From: Nymphalis io
Lineage: Eukaryota > Arthropoda > Insecta > Lepidoptera > Nymphalidae
DNA: 64,000 bases
Direction: 5' to 3'
Assembly: GCF_905147045.1 (NCBI RefSeq)
Contig: NC_065918.1
Location: 8,618,001 to 8,682,000 of the forward strand
Shown piece by piece: positions 52,010 to 64,000 of this stretch; position 1 is the first letter of the stretch, and each line of letters starts with the position of its first letter. Under the pieces are notes generated by a model that saw nothing but the letters and a program-made list of their open reading frames with translations, searched no databases and was not told the origin of the DNA. Made by a program: the position numbers and the translations under genes.

Positions 52010-55000
52010 TTAACACAACTCATCTTCATCTTCATTTTTTTGTTCTGGAATGTCATTTGAAGATAAATGAGAACTGGACTCTTGAGATTTTCCTTGGGCA
52101 TTATCTTCTTGCTGAAAGTACATCCAAGTCAATATATTTTACTTAACATTTAACAATTTGAAATATTTTATTGTAATCCTAGTATTTAACACATTCACAC
52201 CTTACAAAAAAAATGTCAGGACAATGCTTGTCACCAAGATGGCCAGTAAGATAAAAATTGCAGTAAATAAAAGCGCTTAGCATATAATCTAAGAGAGAGT
52301 TGTAGAAAGAGCAGCATATTTACAAAGAAATCACGTGAGGTACAAGAGAAGTATGCATATATAAACTCACCGCCATATTTGCAGCATTTTGGCTCACATA
52401 TGATGGAGCCGCATTCTCCCTGACACTGGCTTTTGGAGCTGGTTCCAAACCCTCTGGAAGAGGTATTGTACTTGCAAGTCTAGCATACTCCACATCCATG
52501 CTGCGAATGAAAGGCGAAGCGAGCGCTTTCTTGGCAGATTCCCGATCTTCTTCGTCATAGGCTTGCAACAATTGTTCGAGCGTTTGTATCTCAGGAACTT
52601 CACAGTTGTTACCCCATTCCTATTATAAAAAAGAAACTTGTTATCAAGATACCTTATTATATAGATATGTATAGCTAAAATTTATTTAAGAGTACTTTAA
52701 AATGTAAAAAAATTCAAACTTTAAAATATACAGATATAACTTTACAAATATACTATTTCTATTAAAAAATAATAGTAATTTGTAAAATAAATATATAGCA
52801 AATTAAAATGACTCACTTTGTAAGCTTTTTCTGCAGCAACAGCATCACCTCTTGCTAATTGCACAAGAACAATAGCAACAGTTAATCTTCCCACTGCATT
52901 GATGTTACCGGACTCTTGGTGGAAACCGATTTCGTGACGCAGACTGTCTACAGCTTCGTCATACCTGGTTATAGTATAAGTAATGAAATTTATAAATTAA
53001 AACTCACGTAATTTATGTTTTTATAATCAATATTGTACACAATAATGTTTGATTATCTGATGGCATTAGTGTTACATTTATTGCTAAGTTACAATAGAGT
53101 GGATTATACAAAAACCTTCTTCGTAGGACACATATATTTGTCAAATTTAATATTATTACTCTAACCTCTATTTTTAGCCATACCTTTGGAGTTTGACTAA
53201 GATCCTTGAAGCCTTGCTGATATATTCAGAACCTTGATGCTGACTGCTTTCAGCCTACAGCAAAATATAAATAAAATGCTTAAAAGATAAAATTACTAGT
53301 TGTTTCTATTTTATAAATAAATAAATCTTATTACCGAAGATACATCAGCAGCTTGCTGATACAGTTTTACCGCCAAATCAGGTGCCCTCTCTTCAATGAT
53401 TTTGGCCACTTTATCCAAAATATTTGCTCCAGAGTCACCAGATCCGTGTTGCTGATAAAGACTGCTAGATTCACAGCCAAGTGAATACAACTAGAAAAAT
53501 AAATTCAAATTTGTTTAATCATGGATAGAAACTTAACATATTTGTGAAGAACTTTTAAATCTATAATACCTCTTCAGGCTGTATCAACTCCTTGCTGACT
53601 ATAATAGCATTCTCAATTGCTTTACCGGCATGGAAGAATGCCCGATTCTTCTTATACAATTCTGAAGCTTTTAAATAGCATTCTTTTGCACTTTTCAAGT
53701 CTCGTGCAATACGAAAGCATTGGCCTGTAACATGACAAAAACAAGAATGTAATCACTTTGCAATAATATACCTTTACTTATTCAAACACATCTGGTCTAT
53801 TGAAGTGTGGGTTTTCTCTAAGCCTCTATTTATTAATAATTCAACTTTGTTTATTATTTACCATGAATTCAAACCAATGTATAGAGGCATATCATTAATA
53901 TAAATATTTAGTTGTTCTTATAACACTAACCTGCCTGACTATACTCATCAGCCGCAGAATCAAAATCAGGTTTCCATTTCAGCAAAGATGTCTTCAAACT
54001 GAACAAAATTTACAATAATTTAATTAAGTTTATGTTGTAGCATTATCCTTACTAATATTATAAATATGAAAGTGAGTTGTTTGTTCATTTTATTTTTATG
54101 TCTTAACTAATGACCATTAAATTTTGCATAACATGGTCAGGGGTATAGAAACAGACAGGCTACCAAGCACCTGATTCTCTCTTATATGCGGGCGAACCCG
54201 CGGGTGGATACTAGTGAAATATAAATGACAAATTTAAGAAACAAAAGTAGCCAAAAATCCTAAATGCCTCAGGCCTGGTCTGAAGTATCTCTCCACTTAT
54301 GGAGAAGGACTTCCAGCTAATTTCAGCATACTACTCCTGTGTCCATTTATATTTTTTCACAATATTTTTCATCACATGAGGTGATTTACAAACATAATGC
54401 TTACACTACATTTCATATTTATAATATTTCAATCTCAGTATAAAATGTACGTCCATATTATAAGCATTAGGTAATATGACAAATTTTAAGTTATTACATA
54501 AGTATATATTATGTTTTACTACTCTTCCCCAATGGATTAACAAGATTCAATTAATATGTCATAAAAGCATCTTATTGTTTATAAAATTCACTTTTTTAAA
54601 TTAATCTATTGAATAATTATTATTTTGAACAGAAAATGATTATTACATACACTTATTTTTTCATAATATTAATATACTTTTTCATTTAATTTTTAGGAAG
54701 CAACTACTACCCTTTTACTTGGTGGTAGGGCTTTGTGCAAGCCCATATGGGTGGGTACCACCCACTCATCAAATATTCTACCGCTAAACAGTATTAATAT
54801 TTGGTATTGTTGCATTCTGGTTTGAAGGGTGAAAGAGCCAGTGTAACTACACGTACAAGAAGGACATAACATAACACCCAAGGTTGGTGGGATATTGGTG
54901 ATGTAAGGAATGGTTTATATTTCTTACATCGCCCGTGTCTATGGGTGACATAAAACAAAGCAAAAAGCTATTATTAATTTTTGTTGATGCTGGTGTTGAG

Positions 55001-56706
55001 CTCGTTAAAAATATTTATAGAGCCTGGGAAGAGTCAAAGGATGCACTAAGGATATTTTGTTACTTATCTAAGTAATTTAGTGTGCAACATGACATGTTGA
55101 TCAGGAAGCTATGCCGCTATGGAATTAAAGACAGCACTCAGCCTCCTGATTTCGTATTTAAGCAATCGGATTCAGAAGGTTGTCATAAATGGAATGAGAT
55201 CTCCCGGGGCTCCAGTTGGTGTGGGGGTCCCTCAAGGATCTATTCTTGGTCGATTTTTGTTCCTCATTTATATAAATGACTTGCCACATTTACTAAATAA
55301 CAAACATGAGATAGTATTGTTTGCTGATGACACTTCCTTGATTTTTAAAATAAAAAGACGTTTATTAATATATGACGAGGTGAACAATGGTCTCTCTGAA
55401 ATAGTACATTGGTTTAGTGTTAATAATTTAATGTTAAACAGTAAAAAGACAAAATGCATTAAATTCACTACTCCCAACGTGAAATTTGTAAAAACGAATG
55501 TACTTTTAAATGGAGAAGCTTTAGATGCTGTAGAAGCAACAGAATTCCTTGGGTCCTCATATTACTAAATTGGCAAATAGACTCAGCTCTGCAGCTTTCG
55601 CAGTAAAAAAAATTAGAATGTTGACTGATGTAGAAACGGCTTGCCTAGTGTATTTTAGTTATTTCCACAGTATTATGTCTTCTGGCATTTTACTCTGGGG
55701 TAATGCAGCCAATATTAATACGATTTTTGTACTGCAGAAGAGGGCTATTCATGCAATTTATAGCCTGGGCCCTAAAGATTCACTTAGATGTAAATTTAAA
55801 GAAATTAAAATAATGACTGTCGCTTCTCAATATATATTTGATAATGTAATGTATGTATGAAAAAACATAAAAGATTTTCCTAGAAATTGTGACGTACATA
55901 CTGTTAACACCAGGACCAAGTATAAACTTACAACCATTATTACTAGATTACACAGAGTTAGTAAGTCTTTTATGGGACAATGTTTTTGCATTGACTTGAC
56001 TTGAATTATCATATTTTTCATTAACACTAATACCCACCATTATTTTTATTGTTAATAAAAAGTTAACAACAACAGTACACTATTTGAACATTAAATTTTT
56101 ACTGCATTGGATAAATTAATTCTTGTTCACATAAAAAAGCTTTGTTGCTATAAATTATCAAAATTTACAGGTGATTTATTTCTATTAATAATTAATAGTC
56201 TAAGATATGATATTATAAATATCTATGAATAATGCTTGTTTACCTGTTTATACCAACCTATATTTGTACCCATTTCTCGTGTAATATTCTCTCCACTAAT
56301 GTTCAATTTTCATCAATAAGAAATTTGGGAAAATGATCATAAAAGTGAATTAAAGTTAATATTAAGTAAGAGTATTGTAGTAGCAATGTACATATTATCT
56401 AACATATAATCTTTGTCACTATCAATAAACAGATGATGGTATATGTTTCTGAATAGTATTTCATGCTATCTATATAAGTCACTAAATATAAACCCATTTT
56501 AGGAACACATGTTGACACATTTTTTAATTTAATCTGTCTAAAATATTTCATTGCTGAAGTATTCCATATTTTTTAATAAACATTATTTAAGACCTCAAAA
56601 TACTACTAATAAGATATAAAAGTATTATGACTAATAAATATTATACGACTTACTATTTTTCTGCTGACTTGCAATGTTCTTGAGCTTCGTGTAGTTTCGC
56701 AGACAT
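52010..56706 (-). CDS. NAPG: Gamma-soluble NSF attachment protein (gamma-SNAP)
   Basis: Eight exons, 56706-56654, 53998-53931, 53724-53570, 53490-53335, 53254-53184, 52964-52817, 52619-52371 and 52111-52010, join in frame to 333 residues (human gamma-SNAP 312). SNAPs bind SNARE complexes and recruit the ATPase NSF to take them apart in membrane traffic. Diagnostic segments: YLKTSLLKWKPDFDSAADEY near 18-37, almost as in the human protein; the helical-repeat (TPR-like) centre with AFFHAGKAIENAIIVSKEL; and the C-terminal EQLLQAYDEEDRESAKKAL and FIRSMDVEYARLA. It ends in an acidic tail with a final Leu-Cys, as in vertebrate gamma-SNAP. No membrane segment or signal peptide. The first intron (54000-56653) contains a Helitron-like element, a SINE and a jockey-like LINE. 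The start is the first ATG of exon 1, giving an N-terminus of normal length. Confidence 0.96.
54046..54214 (+). mobile_element. Short non-autonomous Helitron-like element
   Basis: Starts TC at 54046 after A and ends CTAG at 54214 before T, the A/T target rule of Helitrons. A short hairpin (gcggg, loop cgaa, cccgc; 54188-54201) lies 9 bases before the end, as expected. The 5' end shares CTAATATTATAAA with the element ending at 30395. It sits in gamma-SNAP intron 1 and encodes nothing. Confidence 0.7.
54712..54955 (+). repeat. Diverged Metulj-like SINE
   Basis: cttggtggtagggctttgtgcaagcccatatgggtgggtaccacccactcatcaaatattctaccgc, then the ggtttgaagggtgaaagagccagtgtaac block and aaggttggtggg. 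Matches the better copies at 62931 and 44828 in the same direction. Confidence 0.8.
54960..56045 (+). pseudogene. Jockey-like LINE reverse transcriptase, 5'-truncated and frameshifted
   Basis: Starts within the reverse transcriptase and reads FCYLSK (near 55057, expected as a CDLSKAFD-like motif) and VQHDMLIRKLCRYGIKD, then VGVPQGSILGRFLFLIYINDLP and LFADDTSLIF, and C-terminal LNSKKTKCIKF. The stretch LLWGNAANINTIFVLQKRAIHAIY (55549-55860) lies in another frame, typical of the jockey/CR1 C-terminus. Frame breaks occur near 55140 and 55555. In the opposite direction to gamma-SNAP, within its first intron. The reverse transcriptase motifs survive but the ORF is broken, so it is inactive. Confidence 0.88.
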
Positions 56707-58700
56707 ATTTTATGTTTTTTTACAAAGTAAATTTTAATAACTATGCAAGAACTACTCACTTTGAAAATCAATAACTAAAATCATTCTAAGACTGCAGGTT
56801 ATTATGACACTAGTATTTTTTCATGTTATTGTTGTGGTGCACACACCTTAAGTATACAGCCAAAGAGTTAAGTCACATTTGACTTCCATACCTCTTTGTT
56901 TGTTATTTTATTATTATTTAATATTTATATGATCATTTTATCGACAAAAACAATGAATTATTTTTTTACAATAGATATTAAGTTATAAATGTATTTAGTT
57001 ACAGTCTCAACAACTCTCACTTATATTTTTGTAATGTTGACTTTTCATTTATTCAACTTATTTGACGATTTAATTTTATTAGAATATTGTATTTTAAGAC
57101 TGAACACGATATTTACAAAGTTAAGTAATTTTGAATAAGATTTCTTCCAAGTTTTTTTTTATTATTTGGTTATAAAAGGTGTGAGTTAAATAAATATTTT
57201 TTATTTTTATTTTGTATTTTATAAAAATGACTGTACATAAATATAATAATTGATTTTACTTTTTTCTACATAATTTAAATATTTTAAGAAGTATTGTAGT
57301 AGTTGAAAGTATGAAATTACTACAATATCCAAAAACGTAGACATTATCTATTCAATCTAAATATATTTCAAAAATCAAGGACAGTTATGTGTATATTTAT
57401 TTAAAATATTCTGTACTATAATTAAAATAAGTAACAGAATAACGCGATAATATAATAATTATAAGTAGTGCGTATGTAGCTTATTCTAATTCTAGCTGCA
57501 TTGCTATGTACGTAGAAGCTTAATAAGAAAGTAGACGAGTTTAGAATTGTGGACGAAAATAATTGTCTGGCGAGCAGTTTGTGTGCACTTAAGTATTCAC
57601 TATTCAAACCGTTTAGATTACTGTGAAATATGTTGGCTTAAAATTAAAATTTTAAAATATTAAATTTATGCGTTTTGAGTGGATGCAATTTTTAATACTA
57701 TTATTTATAACATTATATTTATTTTTGTATTATTTATTAAAATGTTATTACTTTGTATTACGCCAGCTGGGAATGAATATAGTAATAATTTATGTAATAA
57801 CAATAGCAACATTTCCACGTGAGAATGCGCGCGCACCCTTGATCCCCCGCCGCTCAACCCCACGCATAAGACGTAGAGTCGAGGGTAAGATTGAAAAGAA
57901 AATTGAATAACGGATCGTGGGATCGGTCTTTCTTATTATTAGTACCAAAAAGGACAAAGTGTAATATTCATTCAACATTATTTATTATTAGTGGCGTTAT
58001 TGTTACTACGATTGCTGCAATTCTACGACGTCAATGAGTAATAAATTTTCTCTTTAATTTTTTGTTTTATGTTGATTTTTAATGTGGATTTATTATTATT
58101 GTGTTATTACTATCAATTACTAATTTATGTACTTATATCAATTAGACAATAATTCTGTACCGAGAGATACTTTGATAACAAATACTATCACACTACAGAA
58201 TATGTATTAGTTTACATTACCGTAGAATATTTACGGATTGGTATAATATTTTCAAAAAGCCGATACCATCAAAAACCGTTTTCTTATTTGCTATTGATAT
58301 TTTTCTATAAACTTGCTCCACTAAGGATAAAATGATTATACAAAAAAAAAATGTTAAAGATATATAAAAAAAATCATTGCAATTGTATATACATCAATAA
58401 TCCCGCAAAGAGAAAATAAATTCGATTCTATTTACTTTTATAATAGAAAAACAATACGAAGTTTTTGATTTGGTATTTGCTTTTAAAAATCACGTTAATA
58501 TTTTTCTTAATTATCTATAATAAATTAACTACAATATTAGCCAAGATATGTAGTAGTTTTTTTTTTTAATTTAGTAGTGTAATACTGAAGTTTCTCTTAT
58601 TCCATCTACGTGTGTTCGATTTCCCCGTTTTTTGAGCAGTTCTTTGGCACAGAATGATATAAGTTGCTTTAACTGCACAAAAAACCTTTCTTTTTTAATT
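56707..58700. other. Intergenic upstream of gamma-SNAP
   Basis: AT-rich, except for a GC-rich patch of about 80 bp at 57815-57895 with no identified role. No gene is supported. Confidence 0.45.
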
Positions 58701-59024
58701 TATACAGGCTGTCCCAAAATTCAACGATAATGAGAATCTAGAATGTAGTGCATTTTATGCCTATCTTGACAAAAAACACTACTATGGCAAGTTATTTCAA
58801 AAATCTATAATGCATTATACGGTTGGCTTTAGAAAAATCGAATTTGTATTTTTATATTGCAAAATAAAAATCCAAGGATGGAAGAGTGAGCCAGAAAGCT
58901 ACCCATACGCAAATTTTATTTGATAAATACCTATGCTGGCTTAAATTTTTTTTCAGAAATATCACAAATATTAATTTAATTTACGCATAAATTTCAATCA
59001 TCGTAGAATTTTGGGACATGTATA
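58701..59024. mobile_element. Mariner-type MITE
   Basis: Terminal inverted repeats: TA then caggctgtcccaaaattcaacgat at the left and, as the reverse complement at the right, catgtcccaaaattctacgat next to TA. They differ by a short indel and a base. TATA flanks both ends, as expected for TA target duplication. The 320-bp interior has no coding capacity. Confidence 0.8.
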
Positions 59025-61990
59025 AAAAATTAAATGAGTTACGATGTGTCGTAATTTATTATTAATATGTAAATTGCTTATATATTAATCAAAATGTTGT
59101 ATTAAATTACATTAACTTTACAATACTGTTGCCAGCTAATGAAAATATTTCAGTTTATGTTAACTCAGATTATGACCTAGTTTTTAGTTTTATAAAACAC
59201 TTACTATGCATTTTTTATGTTCATATATTAATTAATGAGTTGTTAAAAAGATCGTTATAATGTTAATATAATTTATGTTTTAGGTTTCAGTTACTTCAGG
59301 TAAAAAAGGAATTCTATGGTAAGAAACCGTCTGCCTATTTTCTGTTAATCCATCCGTTTGTTACGCGCGATTACTTCCAAAACTACAATCGCTAATTATC
59401 TGCAATTTGGTTCAGCGATAGAAAACCGTTTGACTGAAAATAAAGAAGAGGAAAAGAATTTAAGAGACCTTTAAGGATTAACGGTTTTTTAGGTATAACT
59501 AGCTCGCTGGTTTTTTTTTATTAACATTTAAAGTAACACTGTGCAAAGTTATCCTATCCAGTTTTTTTAGTGATAAGGAAAAACAGACGGAAGGACTGAC
59601 CAGGTAGGCAATTTCAGAAATAGCATATTTGGCTTTTGTTTGATTATCAAACTTATTATATTTTTCATATGAGTATATTATTATCATTATATAAGTATAT
59701 TATATGAAAGAGAAGTTATTTTTTTAACTAGACAGTTTGAGGGAATCCTAAACCCTACACAGACCCTTAGTTGCTTTGACATTTAAGGCCCCCCATTCCG
59801 AAGCGGCTAAAGTAAAAAGTAGTAGTTAGTTACATTATTTTTGGCTGGGCCCTTCTGCTGGTGGGGCCTCTAAGCCATTGCCTTGTAGGCCTAAGTATAT
59901 ATGCGGATCTGTGCCCAAAGAATAATTACTCATTATACCCACTCGTTCATACCTCGCGAAGTTCAAAGATCAGACGCAGACAGGTATAAATATTCCTTCA
60001 ATTGATGGTGCGCGAAGTTATATAATAAATTATTCGATATTACTACTGTATCTGCTATGATATAAAATTTCCTATATTGTATTGTTAAAAAGAAACCCTT
60101 TAGGTATATTATTATTATTAAACTTGCGATTTATTGCTGTAAGTACGTAAACTTTTAATTTCTTTTCTTTATTAGGAAGAAATATACTAATATTGTTATT
60201 CATTTTAAAATTAAATTAATTTAAATTTACAAACACATTTTTGATAGTTTATGGGATGTATTAGAAATACAATACTAATAATAAATTAATCACGGCAGTA
60301 GGATTTTTTATTGATCTAAAATATAACTTAAGTAAGTTATATTTATTGTAATTAATTTTTATACGGGATTGCTTAAGGTAAAAATATTTTTAATTAATCA
60401 ACAAATAAAAACAAAAACGTAAATTACCCTTTATTAAATATTTTGAAATGTACCAAAGACAGATAGATAAATGAATTAAGAATTGCTACGGTTAATTAAA
60501 AAAATCACTTCTTTACTATAAGCCTATATTATATATATAAAAAATAACTTTGGGCATCTACTTAAGTTTATAAATATGTTAACATACTACGTGAAACGGT
60601 AATTTTATTTGCAAGCATTTGGTATATTGATGTTTATAAAGCGTCACAAACCCCAAAGAGAATCAATGAGGAGCACTTGAAAGAATAACTGTAAAAGCTG
60701 ACCAGTATAACCTTTATTATAATACCGTAAGGCGGAGGGCGCTACCGTCAACGCAGGTGTGAATCGTGAGAAATCTTTCCCCTCAATACCTAGGATTTAC
60801 TTTTAGCAGGCGGAGGGCGATTTGCAAGAGTATAGGGGTAACATTCCCACGGCTTTATGCTTGTATAAATTATTATGTAGTTAATCTCAGTTATACTATT
60901 TTGTTGTTTGAATAAGGCAAGATAGGCATGAATAGATTATACAAATGTTTGAGTTTGTTTAGAGCTTTCACTAGAATTGTAATTACAGTATAGGCAAGTA
61001 AAATATATATTAAATTAAATCTATATTAAAGAAAACGCTTGCATTTTTTCGTATTCTTTTTTTAAGAATCGTTCATCCGATTGAGTGGAAACTTTGTAAT
61101 TTTTGGCAATTGCGTGAAAGTATCTGGCATACCATCAATGCATACAATGGTCGTCGCGCCAGTTGTTTGGGATAATTGCGTATAAAAAAAATTAAACAGG
61201 CATTGCAACGCATGTTGTTAATGCGTGATATATGCGCTAGTAATTTAGACATATAAAATGCAATGTCTGACTGAAAATCAACGTATTGCTTAAAACATAA
61301 GGCTTAGAGACTTACTTGGCTAACTTCCTTTACTAATATCGTTGCGCACTTAGAAAGTATTTTTTGAAAATTCTACCATCGATTAATCTTCATTAAATAT
61401 AACACTTTAAGCTAGCATTAGCTAAGCATTAGCATCTAGTATACTCAGACATTAGATGCGGTCATTACATTTTTCAGATTGAGTACCTTCTCAAACTTAT
61501 CGCGCTGCGTCGAAGACACTAATTTATATATATTTAAAACCCAAGGAATAAGACGCCTTGGGTACTGCTAGTAAATAATATATAAAATTAAGTATCCACT
61601 CTTCGTATGATTCGAGATTTAAAAAAAAATACAAATGAAAACCGAAAATAACTGATTCGCGATTTTTATTATCCGGCGATAATAGAGCACTATCATGTCG
61701 CTCCGTGTTCGAAGTATGCAATAATTATGACTATAATGTTACGAAACTAATTATGAGTATCATAATAATTGTTAAGCAATGAAAAAACAACTTTGTCTAC
61801 GACAACTTATTTGATATCCAATTTGATACGTTTTGGTGCTATCTATACTTTAGGGATCTACTATAATTATATTCTAAAGCAATTAACAGATTCGCAGTTA
61901 ACAAACTTATTGTTATTTACATTACACGTAACAATACATTAAAATTATTATTGTATTGTTATAAGCGTTATTAGTATTAGTAAGTTAAGT
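59025..61990. other. Intergenic, nothing recognised
   Basis: AT-rich, with modestly GC-richer patches at 59740-59960, 60725-60860 (two copies of ggcggagggcg) and 61050-61260. No protein motif or RNA gene is supported. Confidence 0.4.
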
Positions 61991-61992
61991 TT

Positions 61993-62300
61993 AACAGTAA
62001 CCAGTAACAGCCTGTTAATGTCCCACTGCTGGGCTAAGGCCTCCTCTCCCTTTTTGGGGAGAAGGTTTGGAGCTTATTCCACCACGCTGCTCCAATGCGG
62101 GTTGGTGGAATACACATGTGGCAGAATTTCGATGAAATTAGACACATGCAGGTTTCCTCACGATGTTTTCTTTCACCGAAAAGCACGAGATGAATTATAA
62201 ACAGAAATTAAGCACATGAAAATTCAGAGGTGCTTGCCCGGGTTTGAACCCACGTTCATCGGTTAAGATTCACGCGTTCTTACCACTGGGCCACCTCGGC
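61993..62300 (-). repeat. tRNA-headed SINE, best-preserved copy
   Basis: On the minus strand the element starts near 62300 with gccgaggtggcccagtggtaagaa (A box at 62281-62292) and has a B box gtgggttcaaacccgggca at 62236-62254, the two internal RNA polymerase III promoter blocks of tRNA-derived SINEs. The body follows (tttataattcatctcgtgc, cgtgaggaaacctgcatgtgtctaatttc) and ends with cagcagtgggacattaacaggctg. Older copies occur at 7688, 9225, 23830, 3183 and 37715. Confidence 0.85.
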
Positions 62301-62446
62301 ATATCATATCGACATATATCGACTTTAACAGTTAAGAAATAAATTTAAATGTAATTATAAGAACTAAAAATAGTATATATGTATGTACGATATATTAAAA
62401 CAAGGTAATAACGTCCAGACGGTTTCATAAGTTATTTCTTTTAAAA

Positions 62447-62500
62447 AACCTACCAGCGACACCTATCCAGACGAGCTTGCACAAAGCTCTACAACAAAGT
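62447..62500 (-). repeat. Short Metulj-like SINE 5' fragment
   Basis: tatccagacgagcttgcacaaagctctac is the reverse of the start of the repeat at 62931. Confidence 0.5.
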
Positions 62501-62930
62501 AAATAATAAAAATATTTTTATCATGCTTATCTTTATGTGGAATATTACGATAACCCAGTACAAAAAGTGCATGCGAAACAAAGCTAGCTAGCTATACTGT
62601 TAAGGCGGATTGGAAGTTCAGCTTTTTACGAAGACCAGAAACGGCGTTATTGAGCGAAGTCAATTATCCAAAGATAGCCCAACGACAACAGTAATATTTA
62701 ATAAAGTAGTAGTAATGAATATAAACTATTTTAATAAAAGCCGAGACAAACATTGTATAACACAGGTAGTTTGTATAAACATGTTACAACTATCTAACGT
62801 CAGGTAGCTTTATACTAAAAATATAAAATTAATATTATACAGTGTTCATGTCTAAATAGATAGATGCTTTATTTAGAATAACACCGTTTATATATATATA
62901 TATTTTTTTTGTGCCAAATCACTATCACTT

Positions 62931-63215
62931 ACTGGTGGTAGGGCTTTGTGCAAGCTCGTCTGGGTAGGTACCACCCACTCATCAGATATTCTACCGCAAA
63001 ACAGCAGTACTTGATATTGTTGTGTTCCGGTTTGAAGGGTGAGTGAGCCAGTGTAATTACAGGCACAAGGGACATAAAATATTAGTTGGTGGCGCATTGG
63101 CTATGTAAGCGATGGTTGACATTTCTTACAATGCCAATGTCTAAGGGCGTTAGTGACCACTTACCATCAGGTGGCTCATATGCCCGTCCGCCTTCCTATT
63201 CTATAAAAAAAACAA
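62931..63215 (+). repeat. Metulj-like SINE, full length
   Basis: From tactggtggtagggctttgtgcaagctcgtc to ccgccttcctattctataaaaaaaac. Close to the copies at 44828 and 63276. A polymerase III B-box-like ggtttgaag occurs in the middle, but a tRNA origin is not clear. Preceded by a (TA)n run. Confidence 0.85.
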
Positions 63216-63275
63216 CAAGAATTATAGTTTTTATATTAAGTTTCCCATGGGTTCTTAATATAAAAGAGCTACTTT

Positions 63276-63550
63276 TTTACTGGTGGTAGAGCTTTGTGCA
63301 AGCTCGTCTGGGTAGGTACCACCCACTCATCAGATATTCTCCCGCAAAACAGCAGTACTTGGTATTGCTGTAGCCAGTGTAATTACAGGCACAAAAGACA
63401 TAACATCTTAGTTCCCAAGGTTGGTGGCGCAGTGGTGATGTAAGCGATGGTTAACATTTCTTACATGCCAATGTTTATGGGCGTTGGTGACCACTTACCA
63501 TCAGGTGGCCCATCTCCTCATTCGCCTTCCTAATCTATAAAAAAAAGCTT
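63276..63550 (+). repeat. Metulj-like SINE, second direct copy
   Basis: Same orientation as its neighbour about 60 bp upstream, with an internal deletion: the ttgtgttccggtttgaagggtgagtgagcc block is lost between ggtattgctgt and agccagtgtaat. Ends in an A-run. Confidence 0.85.
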
Positions 63551-64000
63551 CTTAAAAGAAACATATTTTCCCACCATTTGTGGTGGTCATCATGGTTTTA
63601 TCTAGTTTAAGTAGATGGAAGTACACTAAAAAAATTATTAAAATAGTTTAATAATAGGCAAAGATTTCGAATAATATATAAAGAACAAGTGACAAATCCA
63701 ATTTTCTACCCTTATTCAATATGTGTAACCGGGGCACCGGTGCAATATTTAACCGGTCGGATAAAAGAATATTTTTTTTAAAACGTTTTATAATCGTTAG
63801 AGCTATCGAGTAACAAGTACAAATATTAAATAAGAAACATCATACAATTTCTTGTCTATGACTTATCGTGATCTAGCGAATTACTAAATTAAATCAGTTT
63901 TTTTTTATAAATTTCTTTTGTCACTAGAGTTAGTTCTTCTAGTTCAACGATTATCTAAGATGCTCCTTACACACAGCCTTACACTTTACTTAAGTTTTGG

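Noticed and set aside
57668..57910. 80-residue frame with a hydrophobic start and an Arg-rich end
   Set aside because: The hydrophobic part is low-complexity AT-rich translation and the Arg-rich part is the GC patch; no homology is recognised.
62018..62200. 60-residue frame
   Set aside because: Lies inside the tRNA-headed SINE, on the strand opposite to its promoter.
62236..62300. Possible tRNA gene from A and B boxes
   Set aside because: The boxes belong to a SINE; no cloverleaf with a paired acceptor stem is apparent, and eroded copies occur elsewhere in the window.

Overview
The window is AT-rich nuclear DNA from a lepidopteran insect, most probably a butterfly. The evidence is the small split genes with GT/AG introns, the insect protein families, and a repeat load typical of Lepidoptera: R1-like, RTE-like and jockey-like LINEs, a tRNA-headed SINE, a second short repeat resembling the Metulj-type SINEs of nymphalids, Helitron-like elements, and a mariner-type MITE. 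No bacterial, phage or CRISPR features are present.

Six protein-coding genes can be assembled exon by exon with intact reading frames. In order they are: a macrophage migration inhibitory factor (MIF) homologue (+, 11622-13216, 3 exons, 122 aa); a PDE11-type dual-GAF cyclic-nucleotide phosphodiesterase (-, 14098-24442, 14 exons, 1006 aa); a mitochondrial thiamine pyrophosphate carrier-like SLC25 protein (+, 27942-31191, 5 exons, 323 aa); a small secreted Val/Pro/His-repeat protein, probably of cuticle or another extracellular matrix (-, 32120-35063, 3 exons, 119 aa); a transposase-derived DNA-binding protein without its catalytic domain (+, 46914-47846, 2 exons, 181 aa); and gamma-SNAP (-, 52010-56706, 8 exons, 333 aa). 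They form no pathway or operon; this is ordinary mixed gene content on both strands.

Layout: 1-1.6 kb is a broken R1-like LINE; 1.6-11.6 kb is intergenic with eroded SINEs, an RTE 3' fragment and an orphan TATA promoter; 11.6-31.2 kb is gene-dense, with an RTE-like LINE in a Pde11 intron; 32-35 kb holds the secreted protein gene; 35.2-46.9 kb is a gene desert with two direct LINE 3'-end fragments; 46.9-56.7 kb holds the transposase-derived gene and gamma-SNAP, whose large first intron contains a Helitron, a SINE and a jockey-like LINE; 56.7-64 kb is intergenic with a MITE and several SINEs.

No clearly new biological system was found. The most interesting points are the HTH-only transposase-derived gene, a MIF that lacks the CXXC motif, a tandem duplication that spans an RTE insertion junction, and two Helitron-like elements that share a terminal motif. 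Family names for repeats rest on recall of lepidopteran repeats and on similarity between copies inside the window, not on a database search.
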